From contig JAENYV010000002.1 in the NCBI GenBank assembly GCA_016841605.1, positions 270,222 to 334,221 of the forward strand: a DNA stretch of 64,000 bases. Direction: 5' to 3'. The position numbers and the translations under genes are program-made. Positions within the stretch are counted from its first letter, which is position 1; every line of letters begins with the position of its first letter. Of this stretch, positions 28,367 to 38,315 are shown piece after piece. This DNA comes from Dethiobacter alkaliphilus (lineage in GTDB: Bacteria; Bacillota; Dethiobacteria; DTU022; UBA8154). Under the pieces are notes generated by a model, which saw nothing but the letters and a program-made list of their open reading frames with translations, had not been told where the DNA came from and did not search any database.

Positions 28367-30259
28367 TTATAACGGCAGTTTCCAGTTTACCCTTTCATCC
28401 CCCACTCTTCTTGTATATTTATACCCATCAAAGTGTTCCAGCAATACCTGGGCAGACTTCCGTGAACCTTTAATTAAGTCTCTATACTGCCCCAGGGTAA
28501 TTGTTTGATGACTCCGAAAATAATCCTTCAGTGTCTCCAAACATCTTTGATAAGTTGCACTGTCAAGGTAATAATCTTCCGCTACTTTAATGATAAGACC
28601 AAGATAGACAAGATAATCCAGCAGGTTCTCTTCTTCTTCTGCGGACAGGTCCAGACATTCCCGTATTTCACGAAGATTTACATGATTCAGCCCCTCTTGC
28701 TGAAAAATTGTCTTAATACTTTCCAGTTTCTGTTCCTGTATTCTGGTCGGGCTGGGAGAAAAACTATGCAGGGAAACCAGTTCTCCATTAATACGAATCA
28801 GTTCTCTTTCTTTTAAATGGTCAAGAAAAGCATCATAAGCGCGGCTGGTAATTGGGCGGGGCAAGAGACCTCCCACATGGGCTTTGGGAACGCCGGGAGA
28901 AAGCGGTTTCTCCTTGTGATAGCGGTCCAACCCTTCCAAAACGGCATTAGTCCACTTTTCCCGGGTATCGATTGTAATGTACAGATCTCCCATTAGAGCA
29001 ATTTTCTTTTCATCCGAAGCTTTTTCCACAAGCTTGCGAAGCGGTTCCAGGCCCAATTTGGTCAGGTGGGCCAGTTCCGGAAGAGTTGCCCCTCCGGCAT
29101 TTTTCATTTTCTGCAGAATAAACGGCAGGGGGTCTTCTTTATTCAGTTCCTGCAATGTCTCCAAAACCTCTTTTTTAAAGCGCTTATGACGGACGGGACG
29201 CTCGTCTAAAACAGTCCCTCCTCCAATGGTAACCATGGGAGAGTACGATCTAATGATAAACAGGTCACCCCGGTTTGCCACCAGAGGTTTATCCAGGCGG
29301 CATTGGACCAAACCTTCTTTTCCGGGTTCCAGTTCATCACACCCCAACAACAATAAACGGGCCACAAGCCTTGTTGTGCCAAGATAAAAATGGACAGGGG
29401 TCATGTTTACCAGAGGTCTTGGTGCGGAAGGAAGAAGCTTTAACCTGGCATCCAGGTAACGGGTCAGGTGAAAGTATCCGGGAGTCGCGACCACACTCCC
29501 CCTTTGGACCTCCTTTTTTTCCAGTCCCGCGAGGTTTATGGCGGTCCTCTGCCCGGCAAAAGCTTCCTCAACCTTTTCTCCATAAACCTGAATTCCCCTT
29601 ACCCGGCACTCTTTTCCCGGCGGCAGTACTTCCACAATTTGTCCTGTGCTAACTTTTCCGCTCAGCAGGGTTCCCGTAACCACAGTCCCAAAACCGGAAA
29701 TTGTAAAGGATCGATCAAGGGGCATACGCAGAGGAGCATCTTTGTCCCTGGTCAAAAAAGTATCAAGCATATTTTCAATTGTAGATTTCAATTCGGCAAT
29801 ACCCTCGCCGGTAAAAGAAGAAACCAGATGAACAGGAGCTTCGGCGAGGAAAGTTCCCTGCAAACTATCGGTAACTTCTTCGACAACCATTTCCATCCAC
29901 TCGTCATCAACCAGATCTTTTTTAGTAATGACAACAATACCCTTTTTAATTCGGAGAAGATCAAGAATATCCAGATGCTCCCGGGTCTGGGGCATAACCC
30001 CCTCAGTGGCATCGATTACCATTAAGACAAGGTCAATACCCCCCACCCCTGCAAGCATGTTATGAATAAATTTTTCATGACCAGGGACATCAATCAAACC
30101 TGCTATACGCCCTCCGGAAAAATGCAGCGGTGCAAAACCGATATCAATGGAAATACCCCGTTCTTTTTCCTCGTTAAAACGGTCCGTATCAATCCCCGTA
30201 AGTGCTCTGGTTAATTCAGTTTTACCATGGTCAACATGTCCTGCTGTTCCGATAATCAT
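28367..30259 (-). CDS. selB: Selenocysteine-specific translation elongation factor SelB
   Basis: GTPase that carries Sec-tRNA to UGA codons marked by a SECIS hairpin. The 630-residue protein has the EF-Tu-like G motifs [28 protein letters not shown] and TKKDL in the first 135 residues, beta-barrel domains 2 and 3, and the C-terminal winged-helix repeats that bind SECIS RNA ([35 protein letters not shown]). It follows selA by about 40 bases. Together with selA and the tRNA-Sec gene nearby it supplies decoding for the TGA-containing genes of the Bam-like operon. Confidence 0.96.
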   Translation of the reverse strand: MIIGTAGHVDHGKTELTRALTGIDTDRFNEEKERGISIDIGFAPLHFSGGRIAGLIDVPGHEKFIHNMLAGVGGIDLVLMVIDATEGVMPQTREHLDILDLLRIKKGIVVITKKDLVDDEWMEMVVEEVTDSLQGTFLAEAPVHLVSSFTGEGIAELKSTIENMLDTFLTRDKDAPLRMPLDRSFTISGFGTVVTGTLLSGKVSTGQIVEVLPPGKECRVRGIQVYGEKVEEAFAGQRTAINLAGLEKKEVQRGSVVATPGYFHLTRYLDARLKLLPSAPRPLVNMTPVHFYLGTTRLVARLLLLGCDELEPGKEGLVQCRLDKPLVANRGDLFIIRSYSPMVTIGGGTVLDERPVRHKRFKKEVLETLQELNKEDPLPFILQKMKNAGGATLPELAHLTKLGLEPLRKLVEKASDEKKIALMGDLYITIDTREKWTNAVLEGLDRYHKEKPLSPGVPKAHVGGLLPRPITSRAYDAFLDHLKERELIRINGELVSLHSFSPSPTRIQEQKLESIKTIFQQEGLNHVNLREIRECLDLSAEEEENLLDYLVYLGLIIKVAEDYYLDSATYQRCLETLKDYFRSHQTITLGQYRDLIKGSRKSAQVLLEHFDGYKYTRRVGDERVNWKLPL

Positions 30260-30299
30260 TTCCTTGTCTGTACCTCCTGTGCTTACATTGACCCGCTTT

Positions 30300-31718
30300 T
30301 TATGGAGTCAGCACCTGAAGAAGGGCCTTCAACAAAATTTCATCTTCCTCCTCCCTGAGGGTTCGCATATCAAATAAAATACGGTTCTTTCTCACACGCG
30401 CCAAAACGGGCGGATCGGCTTGCCTAAGCTTTTCAGCGATACTTCCGGAATTCATATTCTCAGGTTCCAGAAAAACCTGGCAACTGTTTAACAGGGCAAG
30501 CGGCAGTGAACCACCGCCGACTCTGGCTTTTTCCCGCGCAATTCCTACTCGAAAAGCTGTTCCCAATTTCTCTTTTAATTCGGCAACAATTGCTTCCGCC
30601 CTGGCTGCCGGATCCCCGGATGCTGTCAGCATACGAAGTATGGGGATCTCTCGGCGGGCTTTCTCCTCATCGAGATAAAGCCGAAGAGTTGCCTCCAGGC
30701 CGGCCAGGGTCAGTTTATCTATCCGCAGTGCTCTGAGAAGCTGATTTTTTTTAATCAGATCAATATATGGTTTTTTCCCGACAATTATTCCCGCCTGAGG
30801 ACCTCCCAACATCTTATCCCCGCTGAAAGTAATTATATCAGCACCGGATGCAACGGAGTCCTGAACGCGCGGTTCATAAGGCAGGCCGTACTTGCTTAAA
30901 TCAATGAGCATTCCGCTTCCCAGGTCTTCCATTACAGCAATATTGTGTTCCTTCGCCAGTTTTACAAGTGAAGAAAGAGGAACCGCAGCGGTGAATCCGA
31001 CTATTTTGTAATTGCTGGTATGGACTTTCAACAAAAGGGCTGTGTTATCGGTAATAGCTTTTCGATAATCCTTTAAAAAGCATTTGTTTGTTGTCCCGAC
31101 CTCCACCAGGGCTGTCCCGCTGCCGGCCATTACTTCGGGAAGACGAAAGGAACCGCCGATCTCCACCAGTTCACCGCGGGAAACTATGGCTTCCTTTCCG
31201 GAGGAAAGAGAATTAAGAGCTAAAAATACTGCCCCCGCGTTATTATTCACCACCAGAGCACTCTCGGCCCCGGTCAGCCGGCAGAGCAGCTGTTCAACAT
31301 GCTCATAGCGTGAAGACCTTTTCCCCGATTCGAGAGACAGCTCCAAATTGCAGTAATTTTTACCGACACAGGTTATTGCCTCAATCGCAGCGGAAGCAAG
31401 GGGAGCACGTCCGAGGTTGGTGTGCAAGAGGACCCCTGTGGCATTTAAGACAGGTTTCAGACAGGGATCGGTTTTTTGCTTAATCTTTTTAAGTGCCTCT
31501 TGGCCCAACTTTTCGGAAGAAACATCCATTCCCTGCAGCTCAGCCTCTGAAACGGCCTTTTGTATTAAGCTCCTTTTTTCTGCGATCACTTCCTGAACAG
31601 CTTCCAACACGATCGTCCGGGGGACAGTCTTTCGAATCTCCAGCAACGGCTTTCCATGCAATACCTTTTCCACTGCCGGAAGGAGGCGTAAATATTGTTG
31701 TCTGTAAGTTGCCGCCAT
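30300..31718 (-). CDS. selA: L-seryl-tRNA(Sec) selenium transferase SelA
   Basis: PLP enzyme that converts Ser-tRNA(Sec) to Sec-tRNA(Sec) with selenophosphate. The start [20 protein letters not shown] follows AGAGGAAA. Conserved stretches are [49 protein letters not shown], and the PLP-lysine motif [19 protein letters not shown]. Length (472 residues) is normal. No selD is visible here; selenophosphate synthetase must be elsewhere in the genome. Confidence 0.96.
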   Translation of the reverse strand: MAATYRQQYLRLLPAVEKVLHGKPLLEIRKTVPRTIVLEAVQEVIAEKRSLIQKAVSEAELQGMDVSSEKLGQEALKKIKQKTDPCLKPVLNATGVLLHTNLGRAPLASAAIEAITCVGKNYCNLELSLESGKRSSRYEHVEQLLCRLTGAESALVVNNNAGAVFLALNSLSSGKEAIVSRGELVEIGGSFRLPEVMAGSGTALVEVGTTNKCFLKDYRKAITDNTALLLKVHTSNYKIVGFTAAVPLSSLVKLAKEHNIAVMEDLGSGMLIDLSKYGLPYEPRVQDSVASGADIITFSGDKMLGGPQAGIIVGKKPYIDLIKKNQLLRALRIDKLTLAGLEATLRLYLDEEKARREIPILRMLTASGDPAARAEAIVAELKEKLGTAFRVGIAREKARVGGGSLPLALLNSCQVFLEPENMNSGSIAEKLRQADPPVLARVRKNRILFDMRTLREEEDEILLKALLQVLTP

Positions 31719-31822
31719 ATATTTTCCTCTTCTCAGGATAAAGATCTCTTTTCGAATCATATAAACAAATGATACAATATTTATTAATTTTATTATAAAT
31801 TATTTTTTTAGGAGGTAATACT

Positions 31823-33082
31823 TTGAAAATAGATAAGCGCCTGATTGTCTTTTCTGTTCTTTGCATTATTTTTACCCTGGCACTTTTTTTCCGCTCAAGT
31901 ACCGCTATCATCGCTGACAACCTTCTCAAGGACTTTGCCGTCCCTGCCGCATCTTTAGGTCTAATGGCCTCATCATTCTTCTATGCTTATGCTGCTGTCC
32001 AGATTCCCGTCGGCATGCTTTCCGATCGCATCGGAGTTACGCAAACCGTTTTTATCTTCGGTCTGCTGGGTGTGGCAGGAGCTGTTTTCTTTTCTTTTTC
32101 AACAAATATACAGACAGCAACCTGGGCCCGGTTGTTAACAGGAGCAGGAACAGCCGGCGTGTGGATTCCCTCCCTTAAATATTTATCAATCCGCTTCAAA
32201 CCAAACGAATTTGCTATTCTTACAAGTGTTATAAATGCTGTGGGAGGACTCGGGCTTCTCTTTGCCACCCTTCCCATGGCGCTTTTGGTTGGGTTAATCG
32301 GCTGGCGCCTTACTTATTCTCTCGCTGCTGCAGCCTTGTTTGTTCTAATCCTGTCGGCACGTTTTCTCATGAAAGAACGGCAATGCCCCTCCTGCCACAA
32401 AACCAATAATAACACGGAAACACAAAGAAAGCAAAGCCCGGCTATAGATTTTTCTTTCCTGAAACACCGGGCTTTCTGGCGTTTTGCTCTCTGGGCTTTT
32501 CTCATCTATGGAGTTTTTTTTAGTTTTTTTAGTTTGTGGGGAGCAACCTACCTCCAGGAGATCTTCCATTTGAGTAAAGAAGGCGCCGGGACTATTTTGA
32601 TGTTCACTTCCCTGGGAATGATCATTGGAGGACTTTTTTGGGGAGTCGTTTCTGAACGTTTTTTCCGGGCAAGAAGGCCGGTCCTCATACTGGGTACACT
32701 GGGAGTGCTGCTGGTCTGGATAATCTTTCTTTTAATCTCCGCTTTTCCCGGTTTTTTCTGCCTAAATCTGCTCTACTTCATCCTGGGTTTTTCAGGAATA
32801 GTCTTTTTAATTAACATGGGTTGTATCAAAGAATTGTTTCCTGTGGAAATAGCCGGAACTGCAATGGGAACCGTGAATGGAGCTATGTTTGCCGGTGTCG
32901 CTTTTTTCCAATGTGTAACAGGTTTTCTTCTTGATACCTGTAAAAACAGCTACAGTCTTAACCCGGAATACACAGCTTACAGATCTATTTTCTTTCTTTA
33001 TCTGGGAAGTATGGCTCTGGCCTTTCTGCTGACCATAATGATGCCTGAAACATTCCCAAACCGGCACCCTGCCGAAGATTAA
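31823..33082 (+). CDS. Major facilitator superfamily transporter
   Basis: A 419-residue polytopic membrane protein with about 12 hydrophobic segments in two sets of six, separated by a charged loop (CPSCHKTNNNTETQRKQS) near residue 195. The A-motif analogue GMLSDRIGVTQTVFIFG lies between helices 2 and 3. The start is TTG, 9 bases after AGGAGG. The closest families are nitrate/nitrite-type or uncharacterised MFS exporters and the substrate cannot be told. It is transcribed away from selA; association with selenium metabolism is possible but unsupported. Confidence 0.88.
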   Translation: MKIDKRLIVFSVLCIIFTLALFFRSSTAIIADNLLKDFAVPAASLGLMASSFFYAYAAVQIPVGMLSDRIGVTQTVFIFGLLGVAGAVFFSFSTNIQTATWARLLTGAGTAGVWIPSLKYLSIRFKPNEFAILTSVINAVGGLGLLFATLPMALLVGLIGWRLTYSLAAAALFVLILSARFLMKERQCPSCHKTNNNTETQRKQSPAIDFSFLKHRAFWRFALWAFLIYGVFFSFFSLWGATYLQEIFHLSKEGAGTILMFTSLGMIIGGLFWGVVSERFFRARRPVLILGTLGVLLVWIIFLLISAFPGFFCLNLLYFILGFSGIVFLINMGCIKELFPVEIAGTAMGTVNGAMFAGVAFFQCVTGFLLDTCKNSYSLNPEYTAYRSIFFLYLGSMALAFLLTIMMPETFPNRHPAED

Positions 33083-33117
33083 AAAAAGATTTGAACTCTA
33101 TCTACGAACGAATTTAG

Positions 33118-33273
33118 TTATTCCATGCTGAAACGTTCCTTATGCTTACAGCCAATGCAGATTAAATCCACATCCCCATCATTCCAGACAAGGACGATTG
33201 CCTGTTCCCCATCACAAACGGGGCATTTGGTAACATGACTGCCGATCACCTGAGATTCAAATTCGTCACTCAT
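33118..33273 (-). CDS. Small zinc-ribbon protein
   Basis: A 51-residue frame with a strong GGGAGGAAG ribosome site six bases before ATG. The protein has two Cys-X2-Cys pairs (TKCPVCDGEQAI and LICIGCKHKERF), the layout of a one-site zinc ribbon. No enzyme domain is attached. It sits between the tRNA-Sec gene and the MFS gene, transcribed leftward. Function is not known. Confidence 0.7.
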   Translation of the reverse strand: MSDEFESQVIGSHVTKCPVCDGEQAIVLVWNDGDVDLICIGCKHKERFSME

Positions 33274-33305
33274 TTTACTTCCTCCCGGTTACTAATAAGA
33301 TTAGA

Positions 33306-33401
33306 TGGCGGGAGTAGATGGGAATCGAACCCACCGTGGACCTCGTCAGCCCACCATCGGATTTGAAGTCCGAGGACAGCACCAGGCCGCCAACTACTCC
33401 C
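33306..33401 (-). tRNA. selC: tRNA-Sec (anticodon TCA)
   Basis: The minus strand folds as a 96-base selenocysteine tRNA: acceptor GGGAGTAG pairs with CTACTCCC over 8 bp as in bacterial tRNA-Sec, the anticodon loop in GGACTTCAAATCC reads TCA, a long variable arm follows (GGTGGGCTGACGAGGTCCAC region), the T arm is GGTGGGTTCGATTCCCATC, and CCA is encoded. It lies with selA and selB and would decode the in-frame TGA codons described at 45-52 kb. Confidence 0.95.
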
Positions 33402-33528
33402 ATATTACGATTTTAGGGACTTTATCCGATTTTTATTGTAGCATTTTCTTTATTTCTTTGCAAGAAATTCGTGTGGGGCATCATCAAGTCCTTTTTAAAA
33501 GGCAAGCCTTGGTTTAATTCACATTGTG

Positions 33529-34179
33529 CTAATTATTATTTTTCTCTTCCTGGGGAAAAGAAAGGTAATATTTGGCAGCCTGGGCCTCGGAAGAGTCTTC
33601 AGGTGCGTACTCCAACACTTTTTCCCAATGCTCTTTCGCTTCTTCCTCACGTTTAATACTGGAAAGGAAAAGACCATAATACAGGTGAGCCGCGGGATTT
33701 TCTTCGTCCAGTTCAAGTGTTTTTCGGAAATAATCTTCGGCAACATCGTGATCGTTTTGAAACAGAGCCAATAAAGCAATGTTAAGAGTAATTTCGGGTG
33801 ATATCTCCCCGTTTTCAACAGCACGGATCAGGTATTCACGGCTCTGTCTTCCGTATTTGTCTCCTTGCACCTCAAGGCCTTGCTGCCAGGAAATTGTCGC
33901 CATATTATAGTATAAATTACCTAGTTCAGCTGCCAATGCACCGTCCTCAGGAGCCTGCGCCAAAGCCTCCTTTAGAGTTACCGCTCTCTCTTCAAGCTCA
34001 ACAAGATGGGGATCTTCCACCTGGCCGACATTTTGTCCACCCGTTAAAAAATCGACAAAACCAAGTATGGCACTGAGAACCAGACCTAACACTAAAAAAA
34101 GAGCAACAGCCATATAAAGAATTTGTTTTCTTCGAGCTTTTTTTTGCCCCCTGCTCCTGCTACTGCTGCTTCGACGCAT
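33529..34179 (-). CDS. TPR-repeat protein with N-terminal membrane anchor
   Basis: A 216-residue protein with an Arg/Ser-rich cytoplasmic start (MRRSSSSRSRGQKKARRKQ), one membrane helix (YMAVALFLVLGLVLSAILGFVDFL) and an outside domain with three to four TPR-like repeats, for example AAELGNLYYNMATISWQQG, LNIALLALFQNDHDVAEDYFRKTLELDEENPAAHLYYGLFL and EEAKEHWEKVLEYAPE. Probably a scaffold for an envelope complex; the partner is not known. ATG at 34179 is chosen with GGTGG upstream. Confidence 0.78.
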   Translation of the reverse strand: MRRSSSSRSRGQKKARRKQILYMAVALFLVLGLVLSAILGFVDFLTGGQNVGQVEDPHLVELEERAVTLKEALAQAPEDGALAAELGNLYYNMATISWQQGLEVQGDKYGRQSREYLIRAVENGEISPEITLNIALLALFQNDHDVAEDYFRKTLELDEENPAAHLYYGLFLSSIKREEEAKEHWEKVLEYAPEDSSEAQAAKYYLSFPQEEKNNN

Positions 34180-34222
34180 AAAACCGACCACCTTACTTTA
34201 AAATATTGCAATCCTCTCTGCT

Positions 34223-34939
34223 CTATTCTTCCAATATAAGCAGTGAAGAACAGTTTTCGCAATAAACAAGCTGCCCCGGGGTTCGAAGACGCGCTAGAAA
34301 AGAGGAAGGAAGTGAAACATTGCATATCCCGCAAAAACCGTTCTGAACCGGGGAAACACATCTTCCTCCCCCCAGACGTTTACTAAGCTCTCTATATTTT
34401 TTTAGTAATCCTTCATCTATCTTAGCGGCAAGTTCCTCTCCATCACGAGAAAGCTTTTCCAGCTCATCTTGAACGCTCTGTCTGTCCCGCCGGGCATGCA
34501 TTTTCAACTTCTGCAGCGTCTCTTTTTCTTCTTTCAACTGTTTCTGCAAATGGTTAATTTCACTTTCGAGATTTTCAATGGTTTCCATATGAACAATAAT
34601 TTCATCTTCCCGAAACTCTTTATCCTTTCCCAGAGAGGAGACTTTCTTCTCCATACTCTCCAGTTCTTTCGCATTTCCGATCTTTCCATTATATAATTTA
34701 GAATTAAACTCTTCCAGCAACGTTGAAATTTTGGCAACATCCATTTCTTTAAGCCGCTGTGCTTTTCTTTCTGCGGAAAGTTCCTCTCCTTTTTGCTGCA
34801 ACTTTTTCTCCGCTAAATCCACTTTTTTGTATTTTTCACGATATTGTAAAACGCTGGGAATCTTCTGTAAATCCTGTTCTTTCTTATTTTTTTCCTGCTC
34901 CACTTCCTGTAACTCCCATAGAAGTCTCCGCTGTTCCAT
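34223..34939 (-). CDS. C4-type zinc-ribbon coiled-coil protein
   Basis: A 238-residue protein of the family annotated as zinc ribbon domain (DUF164/CdsZ-like). Residues 1-180 are almost pure coiled coil (LLWELQEVEQEKNKKEQDLQ and KEETLQKLKMHARRDRQSVQDEL). The end holds the zinc site: FCGICNVSLPSSF and VYCENCSSLLI. These proteins commonly sit next to nif3, as here (45 bases apart), and are thought to act in nucleic acid or protein recruitment; the true role is unsettled. Start ATG follows AAAGGAGAT. Confidence 0.85.
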   Translation of the reverse strand: MEQRRLLWELQEVEQEKNKKEQDLQKIPSVLQYREKYKKVDLAEKKLQQKGEELSAERKAQRLKEMDVAKISTLLEEFNSKLYNGKIGNAKELESMEKKVSSLGKDKEFREDEIIVHMETIENLESEINHLQKQLKEEKETLQKLKMHARRDRQSVQDELEKLSRDGEELAAKIDEGLLKKYRELSKRLGGGRCVSPVQNGFCGICNVSLPSSFLARLRTPGQLVYCENCSSLLILEE

Positions 34940-34983
34940 CCGTTTTATCTCCTTTTCTTTGTAAAAAAGATGGGAAAAACTTT

Positions 34984-36105
34984 TTAAGCAAAGAGATGCC
35001 ACATCTTTTTCCTTTTTTGGGAGATTATTATTTTGGTCAGAAGATTCTTTTGCATCATTTTCTCCCTGAGAAAAGACGCCATCGAAGAGACAATCGGCCA
35101 TTCGGTGGCATCATGTCCCGCGTCGATCAAAGCCAGCCCGTTTAATTCGGCCTCCTGAGCTTGATGAAATTTTACATCTCCAGTTAAAAAAACATCGGCA
35201 CCACTGAGTAAGGCACGATCAAGATAATCGCCTCCACTCCCTCCCAAAACTGCAACCTTCCGGATCCTGGACTGCAGATCTCCCCGGACATGAAGAAAAT
35301 CCGGGTTGAGAAGCTCCCGGCAGCGTCCGGCAAACTCGTGCAAGGGAACCGCTTCTTCCAGTTCCCCTATCCTTCCCAGCCCCCGGATTTGTCCGTAAAT
35401 GTTTAAAGGATAAAGATCATAAGCAACCTCTTCATAAGGGTGGGCGGCAAACAAGGCTTGAATAACTTCATTACGCCGGTTTTGGGGAAGAACTGTTTCC
35501 AGACGGAATTCCCGGACCTTTTCCAGTCTCCCTTCCTTCCCGATAAAGGGAGAAGTCCCCTCCCCGGGCAAAAACGTTCCCGTCCCCAAAAGCTGGTAAG
35601 TGCAGTGGGAATACTTACCGATCCATCCTGCTCCCGCACTTGAGATGGCCTCCCGGACGCGATCTTCAAACCCCTCCGGGACAAAGGTTACCAGCTTTTC
35701 CAGCTCATCCCGTCCGGTCGGGGCAAGAATCTCCACGTTCGTAAGGCCCAAAAGTCCGGCAAGAACATCGTTTACCCCCCCGGGCACCACATCCAGATTC
35801 GTATGGGCAGAGTATAAGGTAATTCCCTCCTGCAAGGCGCGAGCAATCAGCTTTCCCCGGGGGTTTTGCAAATCAATGGTTTTAAGCGGATGGAATAAAA
35901 AAGGATGATGAGTAAAGATAAAAGAGGCTCCCATTTCAAGCGCCTCTTCCAATACCTCGATTGAAAAATCCAATGACAAAAGAACTGCCGGTACCGTCTT
36001 GCGGAGATCTCCCCACTGCAATCCTGTAACATCTCCCGGTAAAGCATGTCCAGGAGGTGCAAAATCTTCAATTATAGAGACCAGTTCATTTCCGACGGCT
36101 AATAT
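34984..36105 (-). CDS. Nif3-like dinuclear metal-centre protein (GTP cyclohydrolase I type 2 homologue), probable ATA start
   Basis: Member of the Nif3/YbgI family, which binds two metal ions per subunit; its reaction in bacteria is uncertain. The metal motifs FIFTHHPFLFHPLKTI (near residue 70), YSAHTNLD and the C-terminal ALIDAGHDATEWPIV are intact, with the inserted PII-like domain (LVTFVPEGFEDRVREAI) typical of the long form. The first ATG/GTG/TTG in frame (TTG at 36021) removes the conserved front. Upstream, ATA at 36105 gives MLAVGNELVSIIEDFAPP, the normal family start, exactly 7 bases after AGGGGGTG, and a normal length of 373 residues. It overlaps trmK by 20 bases. Confidence 0.88.
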   Translation of the reverse strand: MLAVGNELVSIIEDFAPPGHALPGDVTGLQWGDLRKTVPAVLLSLDFSIEVLEEALEMGASFIFTHHPFLFHPLKTIDLQNPRGKLIARALQEGITLYSAHTNLDVVPGGVNDVLAGLLGLTNVEILAPTGRDELEKLVTFVPEGFEDRVREAISSAGAGWIGKYSHCTYQLLGTGTFLPGEGTSPFIGKEGRLEKVREFRLETVLPQNRRNEVIQALFAAHPYEEVAYDLYPLNIYGQIRGLGRIGELEEAVPLHEFAGRCRELLNPDFLHVRGDLQSRIRKVAVLGGSGGDYLDRALLSGADVFLTGDVKFHQAQEAELNGLALIDAGHDATEWPIVSSMASFLREKMMQKNLLTKIIISQKRKKMWHLFA

Positions 36106-36790
36106 TTTCCAGCACCCCCTTCACCGTCTGATGACGATGATAGTAATACTTCCATCTAATATCCTCTTTCCCGCACCTGGCCATGCCCAGCCCTTGTAAA
36201 ATCTCTTCGTAATGTTTTATTTTTTCTTCAAGCCAGGGTATTACAAGGGGATCTTTCCCTCTTAAAAGATCCGGACCAAGTTCAAGATAAATCGGTTCCG
36301 AAATTATTTCGTTTCCTTTCTCTGCGGCGATAATTTCATAAAAATGACCTTTTTCCAGGACCAGCTTTTCACAGGAGAAGGAAAACCCGTGGGCAAAAAG
36401 CCAACGCCTTACCAGGGGAAGGTTTCCCATCGGCTGCAAGACGATGCGTCTGTAACGTCGCAGATCTTCACCTGCAGCCGTCAGTATCCTGCAGATACTC
36501 AGTCCTCCCATCCCTGCTAGAACAACAACTTCCACTCCGTCCTGTTCTTTCAGGGCCAGCAACCCGTCTCCTGTTCGGACATCCACTTTATATCCAAGAT
36601 TAAAAAGCGTAACTGTTTCTTTTGCCTTTTTGGCATTTTTAACGGATTTTTCTACTGCAATGACCCTGGGACAAGCTTTCTCCGTAACCAGGTGAACGGG
36701 GAGATAAGCATGGTCGGTTCCGATATCCGCAACCACTGACCCGGAAGGAATAAAAGAAGCAACCCCTGCCAGGCGAGGTTTTAATTTCAC
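36086..36790 (-). CDS. trmK: tRNA (adenine22-N1)-methyltransferase TrmK
   Basis: SAM-dependent enzyme that methylates A22 of bacterial tRNA. The 234-residue protein has SVVADIGTDHAYLPVHLV (SAM motif I), VIAVEKSVKNAKKAKE, the VVVLAGMGGLSICRIL catalytic region and RIVLQPMGNLPLVRRWL, all diagnostic of the YqfN/TrmK family. Common Firmicute order trmK-nif3-zinc ribbon is kept. A GGTTTGGAGTG region precedes the ATG. Confidence 0.93.
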   Translation of the reverse strand: MKLKPRLAGVASFIPSGSVVADIGTDHAYLPVHLVTEKACPRVIAVEKSVKNAKKAKETVTLFNLGYKVDVRTGDGLLALKEQDGVEVVVLAGMGGLSICRILTAAGEDLRRYRRIVLQPMGNLPLVRRWLFAHGFSFSCEKLVLEKGHFYEIIAAEKGNEIISEPIYLELGPDLLRGKDPLVIPWLEEKIKHYEEILQGLGMARCGKEDIRWKYYYHRHQTVKGVLENISRRK

Positions 36791-36937
36791 TCCAAACCAT
36801 CCTTTTTCAAGTTAGGTACCTTTATTATTAACCAAGTTCCATAAAAATTATAAAAATCCTGCTAAACGCTTTGTCATACATTATAAATTATTAGGAGTAT
36901 TTCTGCAAAAACTATTTCCGGCAAATCCGGCAAATAC

Positions 36938-36966
36938 TTGACAAGGCAAAGAGAGCCTGCTATATT
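36938..36966 (+). promoter_or_regulatory. Sigma-A-type promoter of the YtrA-like/ABC operon
   Basis: TTGACA at 36938 and TATATT at 36961 are separated by exactly 17 bases, about 60 bases before the start of the GntR-family gene. Transcription would begin near 36973, just before the operator palindrome. Confidence 0.8.
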
Positions 36967-36984
36967 AAAATTAAAGATGTATTA

Positions 36985-37004
36985 GTTATATAGTACAATA
37001 TAAC
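36985..37004 (+). promoter_or_regulatory. Palindromic operator for the YtrA-like regulator
   Basis: Perfect 7-bp inverted repeat GTTATAT / ATATAAC around AGTACA, placed directly after the expected transcription start and before the ribosome site GGAGGAGG. This is where an autoregulating YtrA/GntR repressor would be expected to bind. Confidence 0.65.
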
Positions 37005-37024
37005 AGCAATACGGAGGAGGAATT

Positions 37025-37441
37025 ATGTGGTACTATGTTGACCCCCACAGCGGCATACCGATTTATGTGCAGCTCAAAGAACAGATCAAAAAAGCGGTGG
37101 CCACCGGTTTGCTGACGGAGGGGGAACAAATGCCTTCGGTGCGTGAACTGGCCCTGCAACTGACTATCAATCCCAATACAGTGGCCAAAGTCTATCAGGA
37201 ATTGGAGCGAGAGGGGGTTATCCAAACAGCACGGGGTTTGGGCAGCTTTGTCGCTGAACGCCGTAAGGATTTTGGTCTGCAGCAGGAGGGCTCTCTGGAC
37301 AGCGCTTTAGAAAAGCTAATGGTTGAGGCTTACCAACTCTCAGTTGATGCTGATACGCTCTATGAACGTTTTGTAAAAAAACTGACCACCTGGAAAGACC
37401 GCTTATGGAAAGGAGTAAGAGATAATGAACCTGGCCATTGA
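37025..37441 (+). CDS. GntR-family regulator, YtrA type
   Basis: A 138-residue repressor with an N-terminal winged helix and a short C-terminal helix pair instead of a ligand domain, as in YtrA. The DNA-binding part is PIYVQLKEQIKKAVATGLLTEGEQMPSVRELALQLTINPNTVAKVYQELEREGVIQT. These regulators sit at the head of ABC operons in Firmicutes and answer to cell-envelope antibiotics. It overlaps the following ATPase gene by 17 bases. Start ATG follows GGAGGAGGAATT. Confidence 0.92.
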   Translation: MWYYVDPHSGIPIYVQLKEQIKKAVATGLLTEGEQMPSVRELALQLTINPNTVAKVYQELEREGVIQTARGLGSFVAERRKDFGLQQEGSLDSALEKLMVEAYQLSVDADTLYERFVKKLTTWKDRLWKGVRDNEPGH

Positions 37442-38315
37442 ATTTGAAAACCTCAGCAAAAATTTTGGGGAGAAAAAAGCCGTGGATAACCTTTCGCTGC
37501 AGGTACCGGAGGGCAGTATTTTTGGTTTTTTGGGCCCCAACGGCGCCGGGAAGACCACTACGGTTAAAATGATGCTGGGGCTGTTGCGTCCTGACGGGGG
37601 GAGAGGCAGAGTGCTGAACCGGGATATAGGGCGGGAATCAGAAGCTATTCGCAGTAAAGTCGGTTATGTGGCCGAGGTGCAGGAAATGTACAGGTATATG
37701 ACGGTGCAGGAGATTATCAGTTTCTGCAAGCCTTTTTATCCTCACTGGAATGATCTCCTGGTCAAAAAATACCTGGATTTTTTCCAACTTCCGGCAAGGG
37801 AAAAAATAAAAAGCCTCTCCAAGGGGATGAAGACCCAATTGGCTTTAATTTTGGGGATGGCACCTGAACCTGAACTGCTGGTTTTGGATGAACCCACATC
37901 CGGATTGGACACCATTAACCGGCAAGAGTTTTTGCGTATTATTCTGGAGGAAATAGCAGTACAGGGAAAAACAGTTTTTCTCTCTTCGCACCTGCTCCAT
38001 GATGTGGAACGGGTTGCGGATCAGGTAGCAATTCTTAATCAGGGCAAGTTAATCGATATTCGCCCGATAGATAATCTAAAAACTTCCGTAAAAAAAATCA
38101 GGGTGGTCTTTCAGAAGGATGTGCCGGAAGAATTGTTTTCCCAGCCGGGCATTCAAAGCTACACCCGGGAAGAAAACGCTTACCTGCTTTCCGTGGAAGA
38201 TAACCTGCAGGAAATTTTAAATAGTCTTAAGAAGTATCCTTATTTTGTACTCGATATTATTAATCAAAATCTAGAAGAAATTTTTATTGAAAAGGTAAGG
38301 AGAGATCAAGAATGA
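37425..38315 (+). CDS. ABC transporter ATP-binding protein
   Basis: A 296-residue ATPase with Walker A GPNGAGKTTTVKMMLGLL, Q-loop, signature SLSKGMKTQLALILGMAPEP, Walker B LLVLDEPTSGLD and switch SSHLLHDVERVAD. The C-terminal 80 residues resemble those of DrrA/YtrB-type ATPases. Works with the permease directly downstream, under control of the YtrA-like regulator. The transported compound (bacteriocin or antibiotic resistance is usual) is not deducible. Confidence 0.93.
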   Translation: MNLAIEFENLSKNFGEKKAVDNLSLQVPEGSIFGFLGPNGAGKTTTVKMMLGLLRPDGGRGRVLNRDIGRESEAIRSKVGYVAEVQEMYRYMTVQEIISFCKPFYPHWNDLLVKKYLDFFQLPAREKIKSLSKGMKTQLALILGMAPEPELLVLDEPTSGLDTINRQEFLRIILEEIAVQGKTVFLSSHLLHDVERVADQVAILNQGKLIDIRPIDNLKTSVKKIRVVFQKDVPEELFSQPGIQSYTREENAYLLSVEDNLQEILNSLKKYPYFVLDIINQNLEEIFIEKVRRDQE

